DNA of 64,000 nucleotides. It comes from Burkholderia sp. Bp9142 (GTDB taxonomy: Bacteria > Pseudomonadota > Gammaproteobacteria > Burkholderiales > Burkholderiaceae). Below the pieces are notes generated by a model. It made no database searches, was not told where the DNA came from, and worked only from the letters and a program-made list of their open reading frames with translations. The translations under genes and the position numbers were made by a program. Below are positions 55,880-64,000 of this stretch, one piece after another. The DNA lies in the NCBI RefSeq assembly GCF_003853415.1, contig NZ_QTPP01000032.1, positions 24,087 through 88,086 on the forward strand, written 5' to 3'. Positions within the stretch are counted from its first letter, which is position 1, and every line of letters begins with the position of its first letter.

Positions 55880-57004
55880 ATGTGGTTTGGGCCCCGGGTA
55901 GCCGGCTGGGTTGCGGCGGCCGCGACGGCCGCGCTGCTTGCCGCGTGCGGCGGCGCGCCGACGCGGACGTCGACGCTCAAGCCGCCGACCGGCGCGGCGA
56001 TCGTGCCGGGGCAGGTCGCCGCGAAGCGGCTGACGCCGGTCGCATGGCAGCAGGTGCCGGGCTGGCAGGACGATTCGCTGATCGGCGCGACGGCCGCGCT
56101 GCGGCAGAATTGCGCGCGGCTCGCACGCCAGCCGGCGTGGCAGCGCGCCTGCGCGGCTGCCGATCGTCTTGACGAACTCGACGTCAGCAGCGCGCGCGCA
56201 TTCTTCGAGACCTATTTCACGCCGTTTCAGCTGGCGAATACCGACGGCACGCTCGACGGTCTCGTGACCGGCTATTACGAGCCACTGCTGCACGGCTCCC
56301 GCGTGCGTCGCGGTCCTTACCAGTACGCGCTGTACCGCTGGCCGGCCGGCTATCGTGCCGGCGCCGCGCTGCCCGCTCGCGCGCAGCTCGAACGCGCCGG
56401 CATCCTGAACGGCAACGAACTCGTGTGGGTCGACGATCCGATCGAGGCGTTCTTCCTGCAGGTGCAGGGTTCGGGACGCGTGCTGCTCGACGACGGTTCG
56501 GTGATGCGGGTCGGCTTCGGCGGGACCAACAACCAGCCGTACCGTTCGATCGGCAAGTGGCTGCTCGATCGCGGCGAGCTGACGCCCGCCCAGGCGACGA
56601 TGCAGGGCATCAAGGCGTGGGCGAAGGCGAACCCGGCTCGCGTCGACACGTTGCTCGACACGAATCCGCGCTTCGTGTTCTTCCGCGACATGCCGACCAA
56701 GGAAGATGCACCGCACGGCGGCGCGGACGGCCCGATCGGCGCGCTCGGCGTGCCGCTCACGCCGGAGCGTTCGATCGCGGTCGATCCGTCGTCGATCCCG
56801 CTCGGCACGCCCGTGTTCCTGCAGACCACGCGTCCGCTGACGAATACGCCGATGAACCGGCTCGTGTTCGCGCAGGATACGGGTTCCGCGATCCGGGGCG
56901 GCGTGCGGGCCGACTATTTCTGGGGGCTCGGCGACGACGCCGGCGACCAGGCAGGACGGATGAAGCAGATCGGCCGGATGTGGCTGCTGTTCCCGAATTC
57001 GTGA
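55880..57004 (+). CDS. mltA: Membrane-bound lytic murein transglycosylase A
   Basis: 374 residues from ATG 55880; ATG 55850 is an alternative. A lipobox ends ALLAACGG, so it is an outer-membrane lipoprotein. The MltA barrel domain has LVTGYYEPLLHGSR and VQGSGRVLLDDGSVMRVGFGG, and the C-terminal 3D (double-psi barrel) domain has the catalytic Asp333 in QDTGSAIRGGVRADYFWG. It cleaves the glycan strand, releasing 1,6-anhydromuropeptides. The gene is followed by an unusual palindrome/terminator. Longer frames upstream overlap the divergent small gene and are rejected. Confidence 0.95.
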   Translation: MWFGPRVAGWVAAAATAALLAACGGAPTRTSTLKPPTGAAIVPGQVAAKRLTPVAWQQVPGWQDDSLIGATAALRQNCARLARQPAWQRACAAADRLDELDVSSARAFFETYFTPFQLANTDGTLDGLVTGYYEPLLHGSRVRRGPYQYALYRWPAGYRAGAALPARAQLERAGILNGNELVWVDDPIEAFFLQVQGSGRVLLDDGSVMRVGFGGTNNQPYRSIGKWLLDRGELTPAQATMQGIKAWAKANPARVDTLLDTNPRFVFFRDMPTKEDAPHGGADGPIGALGVPLTPERSIAVDPSSIPLGTPVFLQTTRPLTNTPMNRLVFAQDTGSAIRGGVRADYFWGLGDDAGDQAGRMKQIGRMWLLFPNS

Positions 57005-57049
57005 TGCGCGGTGGTGCCGGCGTGCACGTGTAGCCGGGCATCGAAACGA

Positions 57050-57143
57050 AACAGCCCGATCAGTTCATGAAAAACACCCCAAAGGTTGGATCGATATCCA
57101 ACTTTTGGGGTGCAGTTCACGTTGGCCGGTCGGGCTGTTTTTT
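57050..57143 (+). terminator. Terminator with an inserted IS-like palindrome
   Basis: Outer arms AACAGCCCGA (57050-57059) and TCGGGCTGTT (57130-57139) are followed by further T on the plus strand, a normal terminator for mltA. The ~70-base loop contains the separate palindrome described next, which interrupts the terminator loop. Confidence 0.6.
57068..57119. repeat. Palindrome resembling fused IS3-family terminal repeats
   Basis: Two 24-base arms flank a 4-base CGAT centre. The right arm ends GGGGTGCAGTTCA, i.e. its complement starts TGAACTGCACCCC and continues AAAAGTTGG. The left arm differs at only four of 24 positions. From memory this matches the terminal-repeat pattern of IS3-family (IS150-group) elements, so it may be a MITE-like remnant with no internal gene. 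No target duplication was identified with confidence. Confidence 0.55.
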
Positions 57144-57189
57144 GAGCGCGCGATCGCTGTTGCGCGCGGTGCTCGGGCAGCGGCGGGTA

Positions 57190-58488
57190 TCAGCCCTTGC
57201 GCTTGTCGATTACGCGACGCGCCTTGCCGACCGAACGCTCGATCCCGTTCACGGGCAGCACGTTGATCACGGCCGTCACACCAATCAGCGACTTGATGTC
57301 GTGCGCGAGCGCCTGCCTGGCCGCGTGGATCGCCGCCGTGTCGGGGGCCGTTTCGGGACACGGCTCGACGTTGAGCGTCAGCACGTCGAGCGGACCTTCC
57401 TTCGTCAGCACGATCTGATAGTGAGGCGCGAGCGCGCGCTGCTTCAGCAACTGTTCCTCGATCTGCGTCGGGAAGACGTTGACGCCCCGCACGATCATCA
57501 TGTCGTCCGAACGCCCGGTGATCTTTTCCATCCGGCGCATCGTGCGGGCGGTGCCGGGCAGCAGGCGCGTGAGGTCGCGGGTCCGGTAGCGGATGATCGG
57601 CAGCGCTTCCTTCGTCAGTGACGTGAAGACCAGCTCGCCGAGTTCGCCGTCCGGCAGCACTTCGCCGGTGTCGGGGTCGATGATTTCCGGATAGAAGTAG
57701 TCTTCCCAGATGGTCGGGCCGTCCTTGGTTTCGACGCATTCCGACGCGACGCCCGGGCCCATCACCTCGGACAGCCCGTAGATGTCGACCGCGTCGATCC
57801 CCATCCGCTGCTCGATGGCCACGCGCATGTCGTTGGTCCACGGTTCCGCGCCGAAGATGCCGATGCGCAGCGAGCTTTGCGCGGGATCGAGGCCCTGGCG
57901 CTCGATCTCGTCGGCGATCGACAGCATGTAGCTCGGCGTCACCATGATGATGTCGGGCCGGAAATCCTGGATCAGCTGCACCTGCTTCTCGGTCTGGCCA
58001 CCGCCGAACGGGATCACCGTCAACCCCGCGCGCTCGGCGCCGTAGTGTGCGCCGAGCCCGCCGGTGAACAGCCCGTAGCCGTAGCTGACGTGAACCTTGT
58101 CGCCGCGCCGTGCGCCGGCCGCGCGGATCGAGCGCGCGACGAGATTCGCCCACGTGTCGATGTCGCGCGCCGTATAGCCGACGACGGTCGGCTTGCCGGT
58201 CGTGCCCGACGACGCGTGAATGCGCGAGATCTGGTCCTGCGGCACCGCGAACATCCCGAACGGATAGCTGTCGCGCAGGTCGCTCTTGGTCGTGAACGGG
58301 AAGCGCGACAGATCCGTGAGCGTCTTCAGGTCGTCGGGGTGCACGCCCGCTTCGTCGAATTTGCGGCGATAGACGGGGGAATGATCATATGCATGCCGGA
58401 GCGACCATTTCAGGCGTTCGAGCTGCAGCGCGGTCAACTCGTCGCGTGAAGCGGTCTCGATCGGCTCGAGCGGTAGCGGGGTAGTCAT
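57190..58488 (-). CDS. paaK: Phenylacetate-CoA ligase
   Basis: 432 residues of the ANL adenylating family. The ATP-binding loop is HASSGTTGKPTVVGYT. Further signatures include SYGYGLFTGGLGAHYGAERAG, GAEPWTNDM and the C-terminal GRSDDMMIVRGVNVFPTQIEE. It activates phenylacetate to phenylacetyl-CoA, the entry step of the aerobic hybrid pathway. It is first-acting but last-encoded of the minus-strand paa run, 38 bases after paaI. Length and motifs are normal. Expected to be induced by phenylacetyl-CoA through PaaR. Confidence 0.97.
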   Translation of the reverse strand: MTTPLPLEPIETASRDELTALQLERLKWSLRHAYDHSPVYRRKFDEAGVHPDDLKTLTDLSRFPFTTKSDLRDSYPFGMFAVPQDQISRIHASSGTTGKPTVVGYTARDIDTWANLVARSIRAAGARRGDKVHVSYGYGLFTGGLGAHYGAERAGLTVIPFGGGQTEKQVQLIQDFRPDIIMVTPSYMLSIADEIERQGLDPAQSSLRIGIFGAEPWTNDMRVAIEQRMGIDAVDIYGLSEVMGPGVASECVETKDGPTIWEDYFYPEIIDPDTGEVLPDGELGELVFTSLTKEALPIIRYRTRDLTRLLPGTARTMRRMEKITGRSDDMMIVRGVNVFPTQIEEQLLKQRALAPHYQIVLTKEGPLDVLTLNVEPCPETAPDTAAIHAARQALAHDIKSLIGVTAVINVLPVNGIERSVGKARRVIDKRKG

Positions 58489-58526
58489 GCCTGTCTCCAG
58501 TGATTGTTATGAGCGAGCCGTGGACG

Positions 58527-58979
58527 TCAGCGGTCTTCCGGGAGAACCGTGCCCTTGATCTGGGCCGATTTGCCGCGAAACATCGCGACCGTTTCGCCCG
58601 TCTGGTTCGTGACGCGGATGTCGTAGACGCCGTGCCGGCCGCTGCGCGCCTGTTCGATCGCCTCGGCCGTCAGCAGGTCGTTGCCGTGTACGGGACGCAG
58701 GTATTCGATCGAGCAGCCCGCCGCAACGGTATTCAGGTTGTATGAGTTGCACGCGAACGCGAACGTCGAGTCGGCGAGCGTGAAGATGATGCCGCCGTGG
58801 CAGGTCTGGTGTCCGTTCAGGAATTCCGGCCGTACGCGCATCTGCAGGCGTGCGTAGCCGGCGCGCACTTCGGCGATTTCCATGCCGAACGCGCGGCTGC
58901 AGGCGTCCGCGTCGTACATGGCTCGCGCGGTGGCCCGGGCGAGCGCATCGGGGTCGAGCGTGTCGGTGGACGTGGTCAT
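58527..58979 (-). CDS. paaI: Phenylacetyl-CoA-pathway thioesterase PaaI
   Basis: 150 residues, a single hot-dog domain. The active-site region reads FLNGHQTCHGGIIFTLADSTFAFACN, with Asn/His near the start of the long helix and Asp in ADSTF, and TAEAIEQARSGRHGVYDIRV follows. PaaI hydrolyses ring-hydroxylated or dead-end CoA thioesters to rescue CoA when the pathway stalls. Only one base separates it from paaG, and it precedes paaK by 38 bases. Cytoplasmic; tetrameric in relatives. Confidence 0.96.
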   Translation of the reverse strand: MTTSTDTLDPDALARATARAMYDADACSRAFGMEIAEVRAGYARLQMRVRPEFLNGHQTCHGGIIFTLADSTFAFACNSYNLNTVAAGCSIEYLRPVHGNDLLTAEAIEQARSGRHGVYDIRVTNQTGETVAMFRGKSAQIKGTVLPEDR

Positions 58980-58980
58980 G

Positions 58981-59772
58981 TCAACGCCCCTCGAAGCGCG
59001 GCGCGCGCTTCTCGATGAACGCCTGCACGCCTTCCGCGTAGTCGTACGACTGGCCGAGCTTGCGCTGCAGGTCGCGCTCGAGGTCGAGCTGCTGGTCGAG
59101 CGTATTCGTCACGCTGTCGCGCATCGACTGCTTGATCGACGCGATCGCGAGCGTCGGCTGCTGCGCGAGCTGGTTGGCGACCTGGCGGGCCGACGCGGCG
59201 AGTGCATCGTCGTCGACCGCGCGCCAGATCAAGCCCCATTGTTCGGCCTGTTCGGCGCCGAGCTTGTCGCCGGTCAGTGCGAGTCCCAGCGCGCGTGCCA
59301 TGCCGACGCGTTGCGGCAGGAACCATGTGCCGCCCGAATCGGGCACGAGCCCGATCTTGACGAAGGCCTGGATGAAACTGCTCGAACGCGCGGCGAATAC
59401 GATGTCGCAGGCGAGCGCGAGATTCGCGCCGGCGCCGGCCGCCGTGCCGTTGACGGCGGCGATCACCGGAATCGGCATGCGTTGCAGGCGGCGGATCAGC
59501 GGGTTGAAATGCGCTTCGATCAGCGTGCCGAGGTCGGTGGACGCGCCAGGTGTGAAGTCGAGGTCGGCCAGGTCCTGGCCCGCGCAGAAGCCGCGCCCCG
59601 CACCCGTCAGGATCAGCGCACGCGCGCCGGCCGCTTCGACTTCATCGAGCGCCGACTGCAGTTCGCGATGCATCGCCCGCGTGAAGCTGTTCAGCTTGTC
59701 CGGACGGTTGAGGGTGATCGTGGCCACGCGGGCAGCCTGATCGATATCCAGCTGGATCGCCTGATATGACAT
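58981..59772 (-). CDS. paaG: 1,2-Epoxyphenylacetyl-CoA isomerase
   Basis: 263 residues of the crotonase family. Oxyanion-hole segments are GAGRGFCAGQDLADLD and AVNGTAAGAGANLALACDIV; IGLVPDSGGTWFLPQRVGMARA gives the catalytic Asp characteristic of PaaG. It converts ring-1,2-epoxyphenylacetyl-CoA to the oxepin form, and later isomerises 2,3-dehydroadipyl-type intermediates. It lies 45 bases after the thiolase gene and one base before paaI. The internal substrate is produced by PaaABCE, which is not in the window. Confidence 0.96.
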   Translation of the reverse strand: MSYQAIQLDIDQAARVATITLNRPDKLNSFTRAMHRELQSALDEVEAAGARALILTGAGRGFCAGQDLADLDFTPGASTDLGTLIEAHFNPLIRRLQRMPIPVIAAVNGTAAGAGANLALACDIVFAARSSSFIQAFVKIGLVPDSGGTWFLPQRVGMARALGLALTGDKLGAEQAEQWGLIWRAVDDDALAASARQVANQLAQQPTLAIASIKQSMRDSVTNTLDQQLDLERDLQRKLGQSYDYAEGVQAFIEKRAPRFEGR

Positions 59773-59817
59773 GCAGTGTCTCCTTCATGACTTCGTTATA
59801 GGCGCGCGGCGCGTCGG

Positions 59818-61020
<1,203 letters not shown>

Positions 61021-61107
61021 GGATGTGTCGATGTGCAACGAACCCGCCGGCTGGCGGATTCGTTCATGGTAGAGAACGTGACGGCGTTTGCACGTCGGCC
61101 ATTCGGG

Positions 61108-62814
61108 TTATGCCGTCTGGCCGGCTTCCGCAGGCACGGCCTTCGGCGCAACATGGACGCGGCTTTGCACCACGCGGAACCGGTTGGCGACGAACGCCGG
61201 GTCGGCCAGCGCCGCGTTGGCGGCCGGGTTCGCACCGGTGCCGTGGAAGTCGGAGAACGCGGCCGACTGGTTGACGAACACACCGCCCGTCAGGTTGATC
61301 GACAGCGCGACGCCGCCACGCACCGCTGCATCGTGCGCGGCGTCGAGAATCTTGTCGTCGGTGCTATAGATGGAGAGCGTCAGCGCGCCATGCTCCGCGG
61401 CGATTTCGCCGGCGAGATCGAGCGACTGTGCGGTCGAGTCGGTCGCGATCACGAACGAGATCGGACCGAACCACTCCTGCGTGAATTTCGCGCGGTCGGC
61501 CACGTCGAGCCGCAGCACGAGCGGTGTGCGCACGCGAGCGTCAGCGAACGCCGGGTGCTGGAGCGTCTGGCTGTCGGCGAGCACGCGGCCGAGCTTGCGG
61601 GCGTCGTCGATGCGCGCGGTCACGCCGTCGTTCTGGATCGCGCCGATCAGTTCGACCGAGCGCGCCGGGTCGCCGGTCAGCTTCTGCACGGAGACCGCGA
61701 TCGCCTGGGCGACTTCGTCGAAGCTCGCATGACCGTCCGCCGTCCGGATGCCGTCGCGCGGCACGTAGATGTTCTGCGGTGCCGTGCACATCTGGCCGGA
61801 GTACAGCGCCAGCGAGAACGCGATGTTCTTGGCGGCTGCCTTCAGGTCGTCGGTCGAGTCGATCACGATCTGGTTGACGCCTGCCTTCTCCGTATATACC
61901 TGGGCCTGATGGGCATGACGTTCGAGCCACGTGCCGTTTTGCGTGCTGCCCGTGAAGTCGATCAGCTTGATTTCAGGACGCAGCGCGAGGTCCTGCACGA
62001 GGGCGCCGTCGTTCGGCTCGGTCGCGAGGAGCGTGACGACGTTCGGATCGAAGCCGGCTTCGCGCAGCACGTCGCGGGCGATGCGAACCGTGATCGCGAG
62101 CGGCAGGATCGCGCCCGGGTGGGGTTTGACGATCACCGTGTTGCCGGTTGCCAGGTCGGCGAACAGGCCGGGGTAGCCGTTCCAGGTCGGGAACGTGCAG
62201 CAGCCGAGCACGAGGCCGGTGCCGCGCGGGACGATCGTATAGCGCTTGTGCATCGCGAGCGGCGGGTTCTTGCCTTGCGGCTTTTCCCAGTGCGCGTCGG
62301 CGGGGATGCGACGCAGTTCGTCCCATGCATAGGCGACCGCTTCGAGCGCACGATCCTGCGCGTGCGGGCCGCCGGCCTGGAAGGCCATCATGAACGCCTG
62401 GCCCGTGGTGTGCATCACGCTGTAGGCAATCTCGAAGCTCGCTCGGTTCAACCGAGCGAGGATTTCGAGGCTGACACCGATCCAGGCGCTCGGACCGGCT
62501 TCGCGCCACGTACGCTGGGCAGCGGCGGCCGCGGCGATCAGTTCGTCGGGCGTCGATTTCGGATAACGGATGCCGAGCTTGATCCCGTACGGCGACTGCT
62601 CCGCGCCGACGGTGCCGCCGGACGCCGGCTGGTCGAGCGCGAACGTGTTGTCGAGGCGCGCCTTGAACGCGGCCTCACCATCGGCGTTGGCGCTTTCCCC
62701 GTACACTTTGGGACTCGGCATTTCCGCGAACGGGCTCCAGTACCCGCGGCTCTCGATGGCGGCGAGGGCGTGTTTCAGCGTGTCTTCGTGCTTCGTGAAC
62801 AGTGCATGGGTCAT
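61108..62814 (-). CDS. paaN: Phenylacetate degradation aldehyde dehydrogenase PaaN
   Basis: 568 residues of the aldehyde-dehydrogenase superfamily. NAD-binding and catalytic segments include NTVIVKPHPGAILPLA, KLIDFTGSTQNGTWLERH and LYSGQMCTAPQNIYVPRDG (nucleophile Cys). It lacks the C-terminal MaoC hydratase of E. coli PaaZ, so ring opening may need a separate hydratase. It oxidises the ring-opened semialdehyde to the acid. It heads the minus-strand run and is divergent from paaF, with a PaaR-like palindrome between. Confidence 0.95.
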   Translation of the reverse strand: MTHALFTKHEDTLKHALAAIESRGYWSPFAEMPSPKVYGESANADGEAAFKARLDNTFALDQPASGGTVGAEQSPYGIKLGIRYPKSTPDELIAAAAAAQRTWREAGPSAWIGVSLEILARLNRASFEIAYSVMHTTGQAFMMAFQAGGPHAQDRALEAVAYAWDELRRIPADAHWEKPQGKNPPLAMHKRYTIVPRGTGLVLGCCTFPTWNGYPGLFADLATGNTVIVKPHPGAILPLAITVRIARDVLREAGFDPNVVTLLATEPNDGALVQDLALRPEIKLIDFTGSTQNGTWLERHAHQAQVYTEKAGVNQIVIDSTDDLKAAAKNIAFSLALYSGQMCTAPQNIYVPRDGIRTADGHASFDEVAQAIAVSVQKLTGDPARSVELIGAIQNDGVTARIDDARKLGRVLADSQTLQHPAFADARVRTPLVLRLDVADRAKFTQEWFGPISFVIATDSTAQSLDLAGEIAAEHGALTLSIYSTDDKILDAAHDAAVRGGVALSINLTGGVFVNQSAAFSDFHGTGANPAANAALADPAFVANRFRVVQSRVHVAPKAVPAEAGQTA

Positions 62815-62860
62815 GACGGCAGCCTGATTGACGTTGAGAGGGATTGGATCGATTAATTAA

Positions 62861-62876
62861 CCGACCGGTTGGTCGG
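62861..62876. promoter_or_regulatory. PaaR-type operator between paaN and paaF
   Basis: CCGACCGGTTGGTCGG is an inverted repeat (CCGACC/GGTCGG) in an A/T-rich stretch. PaaR, a TetR-type repressor relieved by phenylacetyl-CoA, controls these genes in B. cenocepacia. Assignment of this exact site is inference. Confidence 0.7.
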
Positions 62877-62943
62877 AGAATGGTAGCATCAAACTATTCG
62901 CGTGTGCGAGGCGTTTCTCATTTCATTGATCGAGGAGAAATAG

Positions 62944-63720
62944 ATGTCTTACGAGAACATCCTGGTGGAGACCCGGGGGCGAGTCGGGCTGGTCACGCTG
63001 AACCGTCCGAAGGCGCTGAATGCGCTGAACGATGCGCTGATGGATGAATTGGGCGCTGCGCTGAAAGCGTTCGACGCGGACGACGAGATCGGCGCGATCG
63101 TCGTGACGGGGAGCGAGAAGGCGTTCGCGGCCGGGGCCGACATCGGCATGATGGCGACCTATTCCTATATGGATGTGTACCGTGGCGACTACATCACCCG
63201 CAACTGGGAGACCGTCCGCGAGATCCGCAAGCCGATCATTGCGGCCGTGGCGGGCTTCGCGCTCGGCGGCGGCTGCGAGCTCGCGATGATGTGCGACATC
63301 ATCTTCGCTGCAGATACGGCCAAGTTCGGCCAGCCCGAGATCAAGCTGGGCGTGATGCCGGGCGCGGGCGGCACGCAGCGCCTGCCGCGCGCGGTATCGA
63401 AGGCGAAGGCCATGGACATGTGCCTGACCGCGCGCTTCATGGATGCGGCCGAGGCGGAACGGGCGGGGCTCGTGTCGCGTGTGTTGCCGGCCGACAAGTT
63501 GCTTGACGAAGCGATTGCCGCAGCGACGACGATCGCCGAGTTTTCGCTGCCGGCGGTCATGATGGTCAAGGAGTCGGTGAACCGCGCATACGAGACGACG
63601 CTGGCCGAAGGCGTCCATTTCGAGCGCCGACTGTTTCATTCGCTGTTCGCGACCGAAGATCAGAAGGAAGGGATGGCGGCATTCGTCGAGAAGCGCAAGC
63701 CGGTATTCAAGAACCGCTGA
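62944..63720 (+). CDS. paaF: 2,3-Dehydroadipyl-CoA hydratase
   Basis: 258 residues of the crotonase family. Oxyanion-hole segments are GSEKAFAAGADIGMM and AVAGFALGGGCELAMMCDII, and the catalytic Glu pair lies in GQPEIKLGVMPGAGGTQRL, a hydratase rather than isomerase signature. It hydrates 2,3-dehydroadipyl-CoA late in phenylacetate degradation. It is divergent from paaN, from which it is separated by a PaaR-like operator, and is followed by a strong terminator. The start at ATG 62944 follows GGAGAAAT. Confidence 0.95.
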   Translation: MSYENILVETRGRVGLVTLNRPKALNALNDALMDELGAALKAFDADDEIGAIVVTGSEKAFAAGADIGMMATYSYMDVYRGDYITRNWETVREIRKPIIAAVAGFALGGGCELAMMCDIIFAADTAKFGQPEIKLGVMPGAGGTQRLPRAVSKAKAMDMCLTARFMDAAEAERAGLVSRVLPADKLLDEAIAAATTIAEFSLPAVMMVKESVNRAYETTLAEGVHFERRLFHSLFATEDQKEGMAAFVEKRKPVFKNR

Positions 63721-63796
63721 TTCGGCCGCGGCAGGCGAGGCGCCGGCGAGCGACGGGCGTCAGTCGCTGGCATGATCGCTCGGTGCAACGAACCCC

Positions 63797-63830
63797 AGCC
63801 CCCGTGCGCGGCAGCGCACGGGGGCTTTTT
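63797..63830 (+). terminator. Intrinsic terminator of paaF
   Basis: A 13-bp stem AGCCCCCGTGCGC and complement around GGCA, followed by five T, about 75 bases past the stop. Confidence 0.9.
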
Positions 63831-63852
63831 CAAAATATTTTCACAAAGGGGG

Positions 63853-63881
63853 TTGCGGAGACGGTGGCGGGTGCATAGAAT
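63853..63881 (+). promoter_or_regulatory. Promoter reading out of the window
   Basis: TTGCGG and TAGAAT are separated by exactly 17 bases. No start codon follows within the window, so the gene it serves lies beyond the right edge; an RNA gene is possible. Confidence 0.5.
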
Positions 63882-64000
63882 CACGCCTCTTTCGCGCTAA
63901 CGGAAACGCGGCGCGGGGGAAGAAGGGAAGCGGTGCGGTCGGGTTGGCGGTAGGGACCCGGGCGGCACTGGAAGTTGAGCCCCGGTCGTCGCAACGAAGC

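Noticed and set aside
57061..57119. CAGTTCA direct repeats read as a target-site duplication
   Set aside because: One copy belongs to the element's own terminal repeat, so it does not count as a duplication of target DNA.

Overview
This window looks like chromosome 1 of a Burkholderia cepacia complex species (close to B. cenocepacia). Base composition is high-GC with strong G/C third positions. The gene content is typical of that group: the tail of a type VI secretion locus, hemA-prfA-prmC-grxD-ubiX, rpe-gph-trpEGDC, mltA, and a phenylacetate catabolic cluster with Burkholderia-type gene order. The assignment rests on protein recognition only; no search was run.

Layout. Positions 1-10300 are accessory T6SS territory: the end of a putative effector gene, a DUF3304 lipoprotein with an apparent frameshift in a T tract, a minus-strand run tssM-tagF-OmpA protein, a membrane-anchored M15 peptidase of the TagX type, and a divergent Ala/Lys-rich membrane protein. 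Positions 10400-23000 hold a ZntB-type transporter, a lipoprotein M1 aminopeptidase, small stress-type proteins, two methyltransferases, a TetR-MFS divergent pair with two operator-like palindromes, a nitroreductase, a YegD-type Hsp70 and a cold-shock protein with a long leader. Positions 23400-31300 hold an APC permease, a LigB-type dioxygenase and the minus-strand run hemA, prfA, prmC, grxD, ubiX, preceded by an orphan response regulator with a degenerate receiver. Positions 31400-47800 are housekeeping and transport: M24 aminopeptidase, cysteine hydrolase, HAD phosphatase, EttA, LysR/MFS pair, amino-acid permease, YchF, UbiH-type hydroxylase, DsbC, M61 peptidase, AzoR.

Positions 47800-55150 form a minus-strand unit reading rpe, gph, trpL leader, trpE, trpG, trpD, trpC, CYTH protein, ung. 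The leader peptide (three Trp codons) is followed by a terminator hairpin, so tryptophan attenuation is directly visible, and an AT-rich promoter-like patch sits inside the 3' end of gph. Positions 55300-57150 carry apaG, a small membrane protein and mltA, ending at a palindrome that looks like fused IS3-family terminal repeats. Positions 57190-63720 carry paaK, paaI, paaG, a 3-oxoadipyl-CoA thiolase and paaN on the minus strand, and divergent paaF, around a PaaR-like palindrome. Together these cover activation of phenylacetate, epoxide isomerisation, aldehyde oxidation and beta-oxidation of the opened ring. The ring epoxidase (paaABCDE) is not in the window. The right edge holds a terminator and a good promoter reading out of the window.
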